Shown one piece after another: positions 1 through 8,209 of a stretch of DNA of 58,767 bases. Source of the stretch: Oscillospiraceae bacterium (GTDB lineage: Bacteria > Bacillota > Clostridia > Oscillospirales > Ruminococcaceae). How positions within the stretch are numbered: position 1 is the first letter of the stretch; every line of letters begins with the position of its first letter. The notes below the pieces were generated by a model, which was given only the letters and a program-made list of their open reading frames with translations, was not told the origin of the DNA and searched no databases. The translations under genes and the position numbers were made by a program. The stretch is taken from NCBI GenBank assembly GCA_017435045.1, contig JAFSFT010000010.1:1-58767 (forward strand). Direction: 5' to 3'.

Positions 1-1092
1 GGTCCTGAATACGAAACAGCAGCAGGCGTTGGTCCAAACTGCGGTATCACAGACCCACAGGTTATCCTTGAACTCAACTTCTACTGCGATACATACGGTC
101 TCGATACAATCTCCTGGGGTACAATGTGTGCATTCCTTATGGAATGTTACGAAAACGGCATCCTGAACAAGGAAAGAACAGGCGGTCTTGAACTTAACTT
201 CGGCAATGCTGCAGCAGCACTGGAACTTATCCACCTCACAGCTAAAAACGAAGGCTTCGGTAAAATTGCAGCTCTCGGTTCCCACAAACAGAAAGAACTG
301 TTCATCAAGAATGGTTGGGGCGATGCAGACTTCCTTAATGACATCGCTATGGAACAGAAAGGTCTCGAATACTCCGAATACGGCTCCAAAGAATCCCTTG
401 CACAGCAGGGCGGTTACGGTCTTACAAACAAAGGCCCACAGCACGACGAAGCTTGGCTTATCTTTATGGACCAGGTTAACAACCAGATTCCAACATTCGA
501 CGACAAGGCAGAAGCTCTCTACTACTACCCAAGATTCCGTACATGGTTCGGTCTTGTTGGTCTGTGTAAGCTTCCTTGGAACGACGTTGTGCCAGAAAAC
601 AATGCACTGACAGATGAACCTGCAAAAGTTCCTGAACACGTTGACAACTACCTCAACCTGTTCTACGGCGTAACAGGCAAGAAGATTGACAGAGAAGAAC
701 TTCTCGTTATGTCTGAAAGAGTTTACAACTTCCAGAGAATCTTCAACATCCGTCTTGGTAAAGGTCTCAGAAAACACGACGCTATCCCATACCGTTCCAT
801 GGGTCCTGTAACAGAAGAAGAATATCTCTCCCGTCAGGAAAGATACGACGGTCAGCTTGTAACAAAAGTTGGCTTTACAAAAGAACAGGTTGCAGCTATG
901 TCTCTTAAAGAAAAAATGGCTGAAACAAGAAAATACCGCGAAGGTGAATACGAAAAACTTATCAACGCAGTATATCCAAAACGTGGCTGGACAATGAACG
1001 GTGTTCCAACAATCGAACACCTCAAGAAAATCGGTATGGATCTTCCGGAACTTATCGAAATTGTTGAACCGCTCCAGAATCTTGAACCATAA
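1..1092 (+). CDS. aor: Aldehyde ferredoxin oxidoreductase, C-terminal part (5' end outside window)
   Basis: The frame is open from base 1, so the gene starts before the window; 363 residues are visible. AOR enzymes oxidise aldehydes to carboxylic acids (or run in reverse) with ferredoxin, using a tungsten bis-pterin and one [4Fe-4S] cluster. Near the visible start are PEYET and GPNCGITDP, followed by YGLDTISWGT, which are typical of the pterin-binding core. The late cluster cysteine is probably in GLVGLCKLPW; the CxxCxxxC ligands would lie upstream of the window. A MoaD/ThiS-like carrier gene follows after 26 bases and then a pterin cofactor operon, which supports a W/Mo enzyme. Substrate cannot be read from sequence; given iorAB and paaK further along, aryl or branched aldehydes are plausible but this is inference. 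Confidence 0.95.
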   Translation, partial: GPEYETAAGVGPNCGITDPQVILELNFYCDTYGLDTISWGTMCAFLMECYENGILNKERTGGLELNFGNAAAALELIHLTAKNEGFGKIAALGSHKQKELFIKNGWGDADFLNDIAMEQKGLEYSEYGSKESLAQQGGYGLTNKGPQHDEAWLIFMDQVNNQIPTFDDKAEALYYYPRFRTWFGLVGLCKLPWNDVVPENNALTDEPAKVPEHVDNYLNLFYGVTGKKIDREELLVMSERVYNFQRIFNIRLGKGLRKHDAIPYRSMGPVTEEEYLSRQERYDGQLVTKVGFTKEQVAAMSLKEKMAETRKYREGEYEKLINAVYPKRGWTMNGVPTIEHLKKIGMDLPELIEIVEPLQNLEP

Positions 1093-1118
1093 TTAAGATT
1101 AATCAGAGGTAAAGTATT

Positions 1119-1316
1119 ATGATGTTAAACGATTTGCCATATCCTGACTGGCACGAAGGCCTTACAATTCAGGGCGTAATAGAACATATGAACTACACCT
1201 GGCCAAAGCTTGTAACAAAGGTTAATGGTCAGTTGGTTTGGCCTGAAGATTACGGCAATGTAGTCCTGCAGGAAAATGACGATTTAAAAATCCATCATTT
1301 GCTTGCCGGCGGCTGA
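1119..1316 (+). CDS. MoaD/ThiS-family sulfur carrier protein
   Basis: A 65-residue protein ending in LLAGG. A C-terminal Gly-Gly is the signature of beta-grasp sulfur carriers, which are adenylated and then thiocarboxylated to donate sulfur to molybdopterin (MoaD) or thiazole (ThiS). Adjacent Met codons at 1119 and 1122 both fit the upstream AGAGGT ribosome site. It sits 26 bases after the AOR gene and ahead of a strong terminator, so it is probably co-transcribed with AOR. Small MoaD-like proteins next to tungsten AOR genes are common in anaerobes. The likely activating enzyme is the MoeB-like protein encoded next. ThiS cannot be excluded from sequence, but no thiamine gene is nearby. Confidence 0.88.
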   Translation: MMLNDLPYPDWHEGLTIQGVIEHMNYTWPKLVTKVNGQLVWPEDYGNVVLQENDDLKIHHLLAGG

Positions 1317-1330
1317 TAAAAAACAAAAAA

Positions 1331-1370
1331 CAGGGCTATTGTCGGCACACGGCAGTAGCCCTGCCTTTTT
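1331..1370 (+). terminator. Rho-independent terminator after AOR/moaD
   Basis: CAGGGCTA at 1331-1338 pairs with TAGCCCTG at 1355-1362, followed by a T-run. It separates the AOR-carrier transcript from the moeB operon. Confidence 0.85.
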
Positions 1371-1425
1371 ATAATGCTTTTATAAATGTTGTGTGCAGAG
1401 TATTTGTTGTGATAAAGTATAACTG

Positions 1426-1448
1426 GCGGTTATAACAGCGGTTATAAT
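1426..1448 (+). promoter_or_regulatory. Probable moeB promoter with direct repeats
   Basis: The 10-mer GCGGTTATAA occurs twice, at 1426-1435 and 1438-1447, with a 12-bp period. The second copy produces a perfect -10 TATAAT at 1443-1448. There is no good -35. A promoter weak in the -35 with tandem repeats suggests an activator or repressor site, but no regulator can be named. Confidence 0.45.
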
Positions 1449-1509
1449 GTATGATAAATATTCCGCAGACGGTATTTACACACTTTTTCAGTAACAGCGA
1501 GGTGTTTTT

Positions 1510-2265
1510 ATGGCATTGACACAGAAAGAACAGCAGAGATATAAAAGACATCTTATGCTGCCCCAGGTTGACGAGGCAGGGCAGGAAAAAATTAAAAACA
1601 GCAGGGTACTCATTGTGGGTGCAGGCGGACTTGGCAGTCCTGTGGCCATGGAGCTTTGCTGTGCAGGAGTGGGAACAATAGGTCTTGTGGATTTTGATGT
1701 TGTGGATGTTTCCAACCTTCAGCGTCAGCTGCTGTATACAGAAAATTCTGTGGGCAAAAGCAAGGTGCAGCAGGCAAAAGAACGCCTTAAGTCTATGAAC
1801 AGCGATATAAAAGTTATCTGTATTGAGGATAAGCTGGATAAAAGCAATGCTACAGAAATATTTGAAAAATATGATATTATAGTGGATGCAACAGATAATT
1901 TTGATGTACGCTACATTATCAGCGACACCAGTGTAAAGCTTGGCAAGCCCCACGTTTACGGTGCAATCTACGAGTTTTATGGTCAGGTTGCAGTTCTGGG
2001 CGGCGACGGCCCATGTCTGCGCTGCTTAAACCCCGAACCTCCAAAGCAGGGCGAGATTGTCGAGGCAAAGGACGTTGGCGTGTTTGGTGCAATACCGGGG
2101 GTTATCGGCTCTCTGCAGGCCTGCGAGGTGTTAAAGCTTATTATCGGTGCAGGCAGAACACTTAAAGGCAGAATGATTTTTATAGATATGCTAAATATGA
2201 CATTTGACGAGGTAGAGATACCAAAATATCCAAAATGCAGCTGCTGCGGAAAAGGAGAAAAGTAA
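1510..2265 (+). CDS. moeB: MoeB/ThiF-family sulfur-carrier adenylyltransferase
   Basis: 251 residues. E1-like enzymes of this family adenylate the C-terminal glycine of MoaD or ThiS so that sulfur can be loaded. The Rossmann nucleotide motif GAGGLGSP is at residues 37-44, and a structural zinc site is formed by CLRC and a C-terminal CSCC. At the position of the ThiF catalytic cysteine (before AGV) this protein has alanine in [10 protein letters not shown], which fits MoeB better because MoeB does not need that cysteine. Its stop codon overlaps the moaC start (TAATG), so it is the first gene of a moeB-moaC-moaA-mogA operon. Likely partner: the MoaD-like protein at 1119. Confidence 0.92.
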   Translation: MALTQKEQQRYKRHLMLPQVDEAGQEKIKNSRVLIVGAGGLGSPVAMELCCAGVGTIGLVDFDVVDVSNLQRQLLYTENSVGKSKVQQAKERLKSMNSDIKVICIEDKLDKSNATEIFEKYDIIVDATDNFDVRYIISDTSVKLGKPHVYGAIYEFYGQVAVLGGDGPCLRCLNPEPPKQGEIVEAKDVGVFGAIPGVIGSLQACEVLKLIIGAGRTLKGRMIFIDMLNMTFDEVEIPKYPKCSCCGKGEK

Positions 2266-2741
2266 TGGAAAATAAGCTTACACATTTTGATACAGAGGGC
2301 AACGCTGTTATGGTGGATGTTTCCGAAAAGGAAGAAACCACCCGCACAGCTACAGCCAGCGGCATTATTAAAGTTAATGATGCGGTTATGGAGGCTGTGC
2401 TCAACAAAACAGTGCAGAAGGGTGACGTGCTGGGTGTAGCCCGAGTTGCAGGCATTATGGCTGCAAAGCAGACACCGCATCTTATTCCTATGTGTCATCC
2501 GCTGCTTATCTCCAAATGCAGTATCGATTTTGAAACCGACAGCGAAAACAATCAGATAAAGGCCTTCTGTACAGTAAAAATCAAGGGACAGACGGGTGTA
2601 GAGATGGAAGCACTGACAGGTGTTTCTGTTGCACTGCTTACAATCTACGATATGTGCAAGGCTATAGATAAGCGTATGGAAATTTCCGACGTACACCTTG
2701 AATACAAAAATGGCGGAAAAAGCGGAGAATTTATAAGATGA
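2265..2741 (+). CDS. moaC: Cyclic pyranopterin monophosphate synthase MoaC
   Basis: 158 residues from the ATG at 2265, preceded by AAAGGAG and overlapping the moeB stop by one base. An in-frame ATG 30 bases upstream is possible, but it lies inside moeB without a ribosome site. MoaC converts the MoaA product (3',8-cyclo-GTP) into cyclic pyranopterin monophosphate in molybdopterin synthesis. Visible family motifs: [10 protein letters not shown] near the N terminus, PMCHPLLI in the middle, and [13 protein letters not shown] followed by YDMCKA. Length matches the family. The downstream moaA overlaps by four bases (ATGA), implying translational coupling. Confidence 0.97.
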   Translation: MENKLTHFDTEGNAVMVDVSEKEETTRTATASGIIKVNDAVMEAVLNKTVQKGDVLGVARVAGIMAAKQTPHLIPMCHPLLISKCSIDFETDSENNQIKAFCTVKIKGQTGVEMEALTGVSVALLTIYDMCKAIDKRMEISDVHLEYKNGGKSGEFIR

Positions 2742-3718
2742 TTGACAATTTTGGCAGAAATATAGACTATATACGCATCTCAGTTACCGACCGCTGCAAC
2801 CTGCGCTGTGTCTACTGTATGCCTGAGGAGGGTGTGGAGAACATTCTCCACCGCAATGTTCTTACCTTTGACGAGATTCTGCGTATCTGCCGTGTGCTTG
2901 CACAGAATGGACTTAAAAAGGTAAAGATAACAGGGGGCGAGCCTCTTGTTCGCCGCGGTGTTGCTAACCTTATCAAGCAGATAAAGGATATAGAAGGTAT
3001 CGAGAGTGTAACAATAACCACCAACGGTGTGCTGCTTACCGAGCAGTACCATAATCTTGTGGGTGCAGGGGTGGACAGCATAACTGTCAGCCTTGATACA
3101 ATGGACAGGGCAAAGTATGAGAAAATTACACGCCGTGACGAGTTTAAAAAGGTTATTGAAGGCATAAGATACGCACAGAGAGAAAACAAGGTGCGTCTTA
3201 AGATAAATGCAGTGCCGATATACGGCCTTGACGAAACAGAAATACTTTCCCTTATAGATTTTGCAAGGGAAAGCGACACGGATGTGCGTTTTATAGAGGT
3301 TATGCCTATAGGTTCAGGCACAGAGTTTGAGTCAATAACCGAAGATGATATAAGAAAGGTTATAGAAAAGCACTGCGGCAGACTTACACTTTGTGAGGAA
3401 ATCCGCGGCAATGGTCCGTCGGTACACTATTCGCTTGATGGATTTAAAGGTAAAATCGGGTTTATCAGTGCAATAAGCCATAAATTCTGCGATAAATGCA
3501 ATCGTGTACGCCTTACAGCAGACGGATATCTTAAAACCTGTCTGCAGTTTGAAGCAGGCATAAATCTTATGCCTTATCTGCGTGAAGGCAAAACCGATGC
3601 ACAGCTGCTGGAGGCTTTGAATTTTGGCATATCCCAGAAACCGAAAGCACATCAGTTTGACCAGAAGGAAAATTTTGAAAAACGAGAATACAGAAATATG
3701 TCCCAGATAGGAGGATAA
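2738..3718 (+). CDS. moaA: GTP 3',8-cyclase MoaA (radical SAM)
   Basis: 326 residues. MoaA performs the first step of molybdopterin biosynthesis, the radical rearrangement of GTP. The radical-SAM cluster motif is C20-x3-C24-x2-C27 (CNLRCVYC). The second [4Fe-4S] site that binds GTP is visible near the C terminus as [10 protein letters not shown] followed by a further Cys in LKTCLQF. The chain ends in Gly-Gly (SQIGG), the C-terminal GG needed for catalysis in characterised MoaA. The start overlaps the end of moaC. No moaE is seen among the neighbours. Confidence 0.98.
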   Translation: MIDNFGRNIDYIRISVTDRCNLRCVYCMPEEGVENILHRNVLTFDEILRICRVLAQNGLKKVKITGGEPLVRRGVANLIKQIKDIEGIESVTITTNGVLLTEQYHNLVGAGVDSITVSLDTMDRAKYEKITRRDEFKKVIEGIRYAQRENKVRLKINAVPIYGLDETEILSLIDFARESDTDVRFIEVMPIGSGTEFESITEDDIRKVIEKHCGRLTLCEEIRGNGPSVHYSLDGFKGKIGFISAISHKFCDKCNRVRLTADGYLKTCLQFEAGINLMPYLREGKTDAQLLEALNFGISQKPKAHQFDQKENFEKREYRNMSQIGG

Positions 3719-3723
3719 ACAAG

Positions 3724-4221
3724 ATGGAAAAATTCAGAGTAGCGGTTATTACATCCAGCGATTCAGGCTATGCAGGTCAGCGTGAGGATAAAAGCGGCCC
3801 TGTTATAGTGGAATTTGTTAAAAATGCAGGCTTCGAGGTTGTGCATACCACACTTCTGCCGGATGACAAGCTTATGCTTGAAATGGAGATGGCAAGAATC
3901 TGTGATGAAAATATTGCAGACCTTATTCTTACAACAGGCGGCACAGGTTTTTCTCCCCGCGATGTAATGCCGGAAGCCACAAAGGCAATATCCCACAAAG
4001 ATGTACCGGGCATACCTGAAGCTATGAGATACTTCAGTCTGCAGATTACAGGCAGGGCAATGCTGTCCCGTGCAGCAGCAGGTATCCGCGAAAAAACACT
4101 TATCGTAAATATGCCTGGCAGCCCTAAAGCAGTTACAGAATGTCTGGAATATATTCTTCCGCATCTTACACACGGGCTGGAAATTCTTACTGAAAAAACA
4201 AGCAACTGTGCAAGAAAATAG
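3724..4221 (+). CDS. mogA: Molybdopterin adenylyltransferase, MogA/MoaB family
   Basis: 165 residues with a MoCF_biosynth fold. Family members adenylate molybdopterin before metal insertion. Motifs include ITSSDSGYAG at the N terminus, the signature TTGGTGFSPRDVMPEAT, and a C-terminal NMPGSPKA. It starts five bases after moaA, preceded by AGGAGG, and is the last gene of the cofactor operon. MoaB and MogA are hard to separate by sequence; in Archaea a MoaB homologue serves tungsten enzymes. A MoeA-type insertase is not present in the window, so metal insertion must depend on a gene elsewhere. Confidence 0.93.
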   Translation: MEKFRVAVITSSDSGYAGQREDKSGPVIVEFVKNAGFEVVHTTLLPDDKLMLEMEMARICDENIADLILTTGGTGFSPRDVMPEATKAISHKDVPGIPEAMRYFSLQITGRAMLSRAAAGIREKTLIVNMPGSPKAVTECLEYILPHLTHGLEILTEKTSNCARK

Positions 4222-4320
4222 CCGTCGTTGTCCCAAAAGCAAAGCTTACAATCTAAACTGTAGATTGAAAAAATATTTTTGCAGTTAAGAAAAATAATAT
4301 TTTTATTAACAATACGGAAT

Positions 4321-4338
4321 ATTATTTAATTAAATAAT
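4321..4338. promoter_or_regulatory. 18-bp perfect AT palindrome upstream of TetR gene
   Basis: ATTATTTAA is followed directly by its reverse complement. It lies about 80 bases before the TetR-family start and could be an autoregulatory operator. The surrounding DNA is very AT-rich, so chance is a real alternative. Confidence 0.3.
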
Positions 4339-4419
4339 TAACAAATTAAATGACTTTACTTTATATTTATTAAATGATACAATAATGTATATGTAAAAAA
4401 TTACCGAGGTGTTCCACTT

Positions 4420-5001
4420 ATGGCGAGAATGAACAAGACAAAGGCAAAAATCACAAAGGTGGCATGGCAGCTTTTTCACGAAAAAGGCTACAGCGAAACC
4501 ACTATTGATGATATCATTGCAGCATCAGGCACATCAAAGGGCAGCTTCTACCACTACTACAGCAGCAAGGACGAACTGTTATCATCTCTGTCCGAACTTT
4601 TTGATGCAAAATACGAGGAAGTAATGCAGACACTGGACCCTGAAATGAACAGCTTTGAAAAACTGCTGTATCTGTGCTACTCTGTACACGATATGATAGA
4701 AAAGGAAATACCTATCGGTCTTTTGTCTTCCCTTTATTCTTCACAGGTTATTACAAAAGGGGACAAACACCTGCAGAATCAGGACAGATATTACTATCAG
4801 ATTATCACACAGATAATTTCCGAGGGTCAGGAGAGAGGTCAGATTACAAAGGATATGTCTGTAAGGGAGATTCAGCGTCTTTATACATTGGCAGAGCGTG
4901 CAATAATCTATGATTACTGTATCTCCAACGGCAGCTACTACTCTCTTGGTGAATATACAAGAAAAATCATGCCAAGACTGTTTGGTTCGGTAAAACTTTA
5001 A
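4420..5001 (+). CDS. TetR/AcrR-family transcriptional regulator
   Basis: 193 residues. The N-terminal 60 residues form a TetR helix-turn-helix: GYSETTIDDIIAASGTSKGS followed by FYHYYSSKDELL is the canonical recognition helix and turn. The rest is an all-helical ligand-binding domain with no recognisable ligand signature. Start chosen at the ATG with CGAGGTG upstream. It is a single-gene transcript: cofactor operon on one side, a strong terminator on the other. Target genes are not obvious; no drug pump is adjacent, and the nearest transporter (5519) has its own promoter after a terminator. Confidence 0.92.
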   Translation: MARMNKTKAKITKVAWQLFHEKGYSETTIDDIIAASGTSKGSFYHYYSSKDELLSSLSELFDAKYEEVMQTLDPEMNSFEKLLYLCYSVHDMIEKEIPIGLLSSLYSSQVITKGDKHLQNQDRYYYQIITQIISEGQERGQITKDMSVREIQRLYTLAERAIIYDYCISNGSYYSLGEYTRKIMPRLFGSVKL

Positions 5002-5023
5002 CAAAATATTGCCTGAAAAGGAT

Positions 5024-5052
5024 ACGGCGGTTTGTTTTAACCGCCGTTTTTT
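5024..5052 (+). terminator. Terminator of the TetR gene
   Basis: ACGGCGGTT at 5024-5032 pairs with AACCGCCGT at 5039-5047, followed by six T. Confidence 0.92.
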
Positions 5053-5351
5053 ATTGCATATAAATTTGTATATAGTATATTGGAACAGCACAAAACAAAA
5101 TAAAATAAAGCAATGTAATGATTGAATGGAATAAAATAAAGTACAGACTATGGTCTAATTTACGAAAGAGCAAAAGATAATGTATGCGTATGTATAAATA
5201 TTCAAAACATGCACTGAATGCTGATTTTAACAGTTTTCTAACCTTTGGTGTGCAGCTTACTGATACTATGTTCTGATAAAAAGAGCTTTTTGTGCAAAAT
5301 GACAAAACCATAGCATAATTTTTTATAAGTTCACAATTTTTTAATAATTAA

Positions 5352-5380
5352 TTGACTTTTTGTTAGCAATTGAGTATAAT
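5352..5380 (+). promoter_or_regulatory. Sigma-A promoter of the symporter gene
   Basis: TTGACT at 5352-5357, 17-base spacer, TATAAT at 5375-5380. This predicts a start near 5387 and a leader of about 130 nt. Upstream DNA from 5053 to 5350 is AT-rich with no gene I can support. Confidence 0.85.
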
Positions 5381-5386
5381 TAACCT

Positions 5387-5515
5387 GTATTTAATAGCGG
5401 TTAAGTGTGTAATTTTATACACAACCCTCTAAAATATCAGCCGCGGGTCCCGTAGACCGTTGCACTATACGCGCAGTGCAATTATGCGGCAAAAAAATCT
5501 TAAAAAGGAGAAAAA
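5387..5515 (+). ncRNA. Structured 5' leader, candidate cis-regulatory RNA of the symporter
   Basis: Two structured parts are visible. First, a hairpin TGTGTA (5406-5411)/TACACA (5418-5423), extendable by GGTT/AACC. Second, a compact three-way junction: outer stem GCCGC (5440-5444)/GCGGC (5486-5490), hairpin GGTC (5446-5449)/GACC (5455-5458) with loop CCGTA, and hairpin TTGCACT (5460-5466)/AGTGCAA (5475-5481). An A-rich linker and the ribosome site AAGGAG follow. There is no T-run, so control would be translational. I do not recognise it as glycine, T-box or another class I know by sequence; sodium-responsive classes should be tested because the gene is a sodium symporter. Confidence 0.55.
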
Positions 5516-5518
5516 ATT

Positions 5519-7003
5519 ATGTTAGATGCTTTTATTAACACCGCTAATGGCTTCCTCTGGGGTATGCCGATGCTTGTAGTTATCGGTCTTGGCGGTATTG
5601 CTCTCACACTTTATCTCGGATTCCCACAGTTCAGACACTTCGGCGATGCTTGGAAACGCATCCTCGACAAAGGTGACCCAACAAAAACTGGTGGTGTTTC
5701 CCCATTTGCTTCCTTCTGTACAACAATGGCTATGCGTGTTGGTACAGGTAACGTTGCTGGTGTTGCAGTTGCTGTATACTCCGGCGGTCCAGGTGCAGTA
5801 TTCTGGATGTTCCTTATCGGTATCACAAACTCTTGCGTATGTTTCGTAGAAACAACACAGGGTTCCATGTACAAAACAAAAATCGACGGCGAATACCGTG
5901 GTGGTCCTTACTACGTAGCAGAACGTGGTCTTGGCTGGAAAGCTTATGGTATCTTTATCGCTATCATTTCCTTCCTTGGTATCGGCTTGTTCATGCCTTC
6001 CGCAGCTACAAACACAGTTTGTGCAGCATTCTCTGTAGCAACAGGCGTTCCACAGATCGTATTCGCAGCAGTTATGGCTGTTATCATGTTCGTAACATGT
6101 CTCGGCGGTATCAAACGTATCTCCGATGCAGCTTCTGCAATCGTTCCATTCATGGTTGCTGTATACTTCGTATGCTTCGTTATCATCTTTGTAATGAACA
6201 TCGGTGAAACAGGCCGCGTATTCGCAGACATCTTCCGCTGTGCATTCTCCGCTGACGCTCTTCTTTCCGGCGGTATTGGTATTGCTATCCAGCAGGGTGT
6301 TAAACGTGGTACATTCTCCTCCGCTTCCGGTATGGGTGAATCCACACCAACAGCTGCAGCAGCAGAAAACCCACATCCAGTTCGTGTAGGTCTTGCTAAC
6401 ATGGCTGGTGTTTGGGTTGACACAAACATCGTATGTACAATCTCTGCTCTCATGATCCTCTACACAGACTGCTACAACACAGCATTCGGTTATGTAGGTT
6501 CCGGTCATCCAAACATGGCAGCACAGACATCCGGTTCTGCAGCTATGATTCAGTACGCAGCAACAAACGTTCTTGGCGGTTTTGCTGAAGTATTTATCGC
6601 ATTCATGCTCTTCCTGTTCTCCTTCACATGTCTTATCTCCTACTACTATGAAGCAGAAACAGCAGCTACATACCTCTTCCAGAAACCAGAACAGGCTGGC
6701 ATCCGTAAAGGCTGCACATGGTTCCTCAGAATCGGTATGCCAATCCTTATTTTCTACTACGGTATCGTTGGCGCAGCAATGGCTTGGAACCTTGCTGACT
6801 TGGCTCTCGGTTCCATCACATTCTTCAACATGCTCGTTGTTGTTCTTCTTGCAAAACCTGTTAAAGGTATGCTCAAAGACTACGAAGCACAGAAGAAAGC
6901 TGGCATCGATCCTTACTACGATCCAGATAGAGTTAGCTTCAAAGGCGTTGACGTTGAACTCTGGAAAGATATCAACTCCAACTACATCGCTGCTAACAAA
7001 TAA
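5519..7003 (+). CDS. Alanine/glycine:cation symporter (AGCS family)
   Basis: 494 residues, about 11 membrane segments. AGCS proteins import alanine or glycine with sodium (sometimes protons). Family features: an N-terminal WGMPMLVVIGLGGI segment, the loop FRHFGDAW, the core signature MRVGTGNVAGVAVAVYSGGPGAVFW (read as consecutive segments), GGPYYVAERGLG, and the later motif GVKRGTFSSASGMG where most relatives have a shorter GIARGVFSNEAG-like stretch. Codon use is strongly biased to a few codons, suggesting high expression. It is transcribed alone from a strong promoter with a structured leader and ends at a strong terminator. A second AGCS gene lies at 40622-42070. Confidence 0.95.
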   Translation: MLDAFINTANGFLWGMPMLVVIGLGGIALTLYLGFPQFRHFGDAWKRILDKGDPTKTGGVSPFASFCTTMAMRVGTGNVAGVAVAVYSGGPGAVFWMFLIGITNSCVCFVETTQGSMYKTKIDGEYRGGPYYVAERGLGWKAYGIFIAIISFLGIGLFMPSAATNTVCAAFSVATGVPQIVFAAVMAVIMFVTCLGGIKRISDAASAIVPFMVAVYFVCFVIIFVMNIGETGRVFADIFRCAFSADALLSGGIGIAIQQGVKRGTFSSASGMGESTPTAAAAENPHPVRVGLANMAGVWVDTNIVCTISALMILYTDCYNTAFGYVGSGHPNMAAQTSGSAAMIQYAATNVLGGFAEVFIAFMLFLFSFTCLISYYYEAETAATYLFQKPEQAGIRKGCTWFLRIGMPILIFYYGIVGAAMAWNLADLALGSITFFNMLVVVLLAKPVKGMLKDYEAQKKAGIDPYYDPDRVSFKGVDVELWKDINSNYIAANK

Positions 7004-7058
7004 TCTGTTGATTATAAGTGGTTAATTTAAAGCGCGTAACAGATAGAGATATCTGACA

Positions 7059-7092
7059 AAATCCCCCCGAATATTTTCGGGGGGATTTTTAT
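7059..7092 (+). terminator. Terminator of the symporter gene
   Basis: AATCCCCCCGA pairs with TCGGGGGGATT around loop ATATTT, followed by T-rich sequence. Confidence 0.93.
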
Positions 7093-7195
7093 ATGTACAG
7101 TCCAATATTTGTTGCAGTTTCAATATAGCAGATAAAGGCTGTGAAACTGTAAATTGGATAAATAGTGATGTTTATTATATTTAACAGAAAGCTTG

Positions 7196-7224
7196 TTGAC
7201 AAAGCAGTGTAAAAATAGTATAAT
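7196..7224 (+). promoter_or_regulatory. Consensus promoter of tRNA-Leu(UAA)
   Basis: TTGACA at 7196-7201, 17-base spacer, TATAAT at 7219-7224: a perfect sigma-A promoter 20 bases before the mature tRNA end. Confidence 0.93.
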
Positions 7225-7244
7225 ATTTAAGCTGATTTTAGCAC

Positions 7245-7332
7245 GCCGCTGTGGTGGAATAGGCAGACACAAGGGACTTAAAATCCCTCGTCCTTTAAAG
7301 ACGTACCGGTTCAAGTCCGGTTAGCGGCACCA
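7245..7332 (+). tRNA. tRNA-Leu (anticodon UAA)
   Basis: Acceptor stem GCCGCTG (7245-7251) pairs with TAGCGGC before discriminator A and an encoded CCA. Anticodon loop ACTTAAAAT gives UAA. The long variable arm (around TCGTCCTTTAAAGACG) is typical of class II leucine tRNAs, and GGTTCAAGTCC is the T arm. Confidence 0.97.
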
Positions 7333-7337
7333 AAAAA

Positions 7338-7370
7338 GCTCCGACCATTATGGTCGGAGCCTTTTTTATT
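7338..7370 (+). terminator. Terminator of tRNA-Leu(UAA)
   Basis: GCTCCGACCA pairs with TGGTCGGAGC, followed by CTTTTTTATT. Confidence 0.93.
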
Positions 7371-7516
7371 TTTACAGGATATTTTAAGCAGATGCTATCT
7401 GATATGCTGTTTTTCAGCGTTTTGAGCAGAAAACAGGTAGTAATTATATGTTTTTAAGTGATAGTATATTTGTATAAATATGGTTGGGAAAATATAGAAT
7501 ATAAGGATTGATTTTT

Positions 7517-7533
7517 CTGTGATATTGTCACAG
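7517..7533. promoter_or_regulatory. Palindrome in the desulfoferrodoxin promoter region
   Basis: CTGTGA and TCACAG flank TATTG, a perfect 6+6 palindrome. The half-site TGTGA resembles Crp/Fnr-family sites, although the usual spacer between TGTGA and TCACA is six bases, not five. It overlaps the expected -35 region of a promoter whose -10 is TATATT or TATTAT near 7554-7561. A Crp/Fnr regulator is encoded at 22988-23647. Confidence 0.45.
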
Positions 7534-7620
7534 ATTTTTCACCTTAAAAGTGTTATATTATAGTCAGCTAAAGAAAACAAACATTCAAAGCTGAATTTAA
7601 GATATAAAGGAGATATTATT

Positions 7621-7998
7621 ATGAAAGCTAAATTCTACATCTGTTCACATTGCGGAAATCTTATCGGTATGGTAAAGGACAAAGGTGTTCCAATGGTATG
7701 TTGCGGCGAAAAAATGCAGGCTCTTGTTCCTAATACAGTTGAAGCAAGCGGCGAAAAACATCTGCCTGTAGTTAAAGTGGAAGACGGCGTTGTAACAGTT
7801 AACGTTGGTGCTGTTGACCATCCAATGGCAGCAGAACACTTTATCGAATGGGTATATGTGGAAACAGAAAAGGGCGGACAGCGCAAAAACCTTAACCCGG
7901 GTGATGCACCGGAAGTTAAATTCTGGCTTGGCGACGACAAAGCTGTTGCGGTTTACGCATACTGCAATCTCCACGGCCTTTGGATGACAGAAGTTTAA
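7621..7998 (+). CDS. dfx: Desulfoferrodoxin (2Fe superoxide reductase)
   Basis: 125 residues. It reduces superoxide to hydrogen peroxide without making oxygen, a standard anaerobe defence, usually fed by rubredoxin. The N-terminal desulforedoxin domain has C8, C11, C27 and C28 for the structural iron. The catalytic domain has the E45-K46-H47 triad, H67 in DHPM, H73 in EHFIEW, and C115/H118 in YCNLHGLW, i.e. the complete His4Cys iron site plus the catalytic Glu and Lys. It is a single-gene unit with a palindrome in the promoter. The flavorubredoxin at 23799 and the HTH fusion at 31682 belong to the same stress network. Confidence 0.97.
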   Translation: MKAKFYICSHCGNLIGMVKDKGVPMVCCGEKMQALVPNTVEASGEKHLPVVKVEDGVVTVNVGAVDHPMAAEHFIEWVYVETEKGGQRKNLNPGDAPEVKFWLGDDKAVAVYAYCNLHGLWMTEV

Positions 7999-8094
7999 TG
8001 GAATGGTGATGATAAAGGTTTAATTGCTTTCCGACAAAGTAAATTCATCCTTTTCAGATAACAGAAGTCTTAGAAATTTAATAATAAAAATCAG

Positions 8095-8132
8095 GTCTGC
8101 CGATACGGTAAAAGATGTATCGGCAGACTTTT
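8095..8132 (+). terminator. Terminator of desulfoferrodoxin gene
   Basis: GTCTGCCGATAC pairs with GTATCGGCAGAC, followed by TTTTCT. Confidence 0.88.
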
Positions 8133-8209
8133 CTATCTGTAAGATTGAAAAAATCTGTTGTTTATAATACAATACCTGTAGTGTAAAAACTCCGGAAAAG
8201 AGGTGTACT

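Noticed and set aside
5522-6508. 328-residue minus-strand frame opposite the symporter
   Set aside because: It mirrors strongly biased codons of the real gene, is unusually Cys/Thr rich, and has no ribosome site.
7641-7998. Minus-strand frames inside desulfoferrodoxin
   Set aside because: Shadow frames; the plus frame has all iron ligands.
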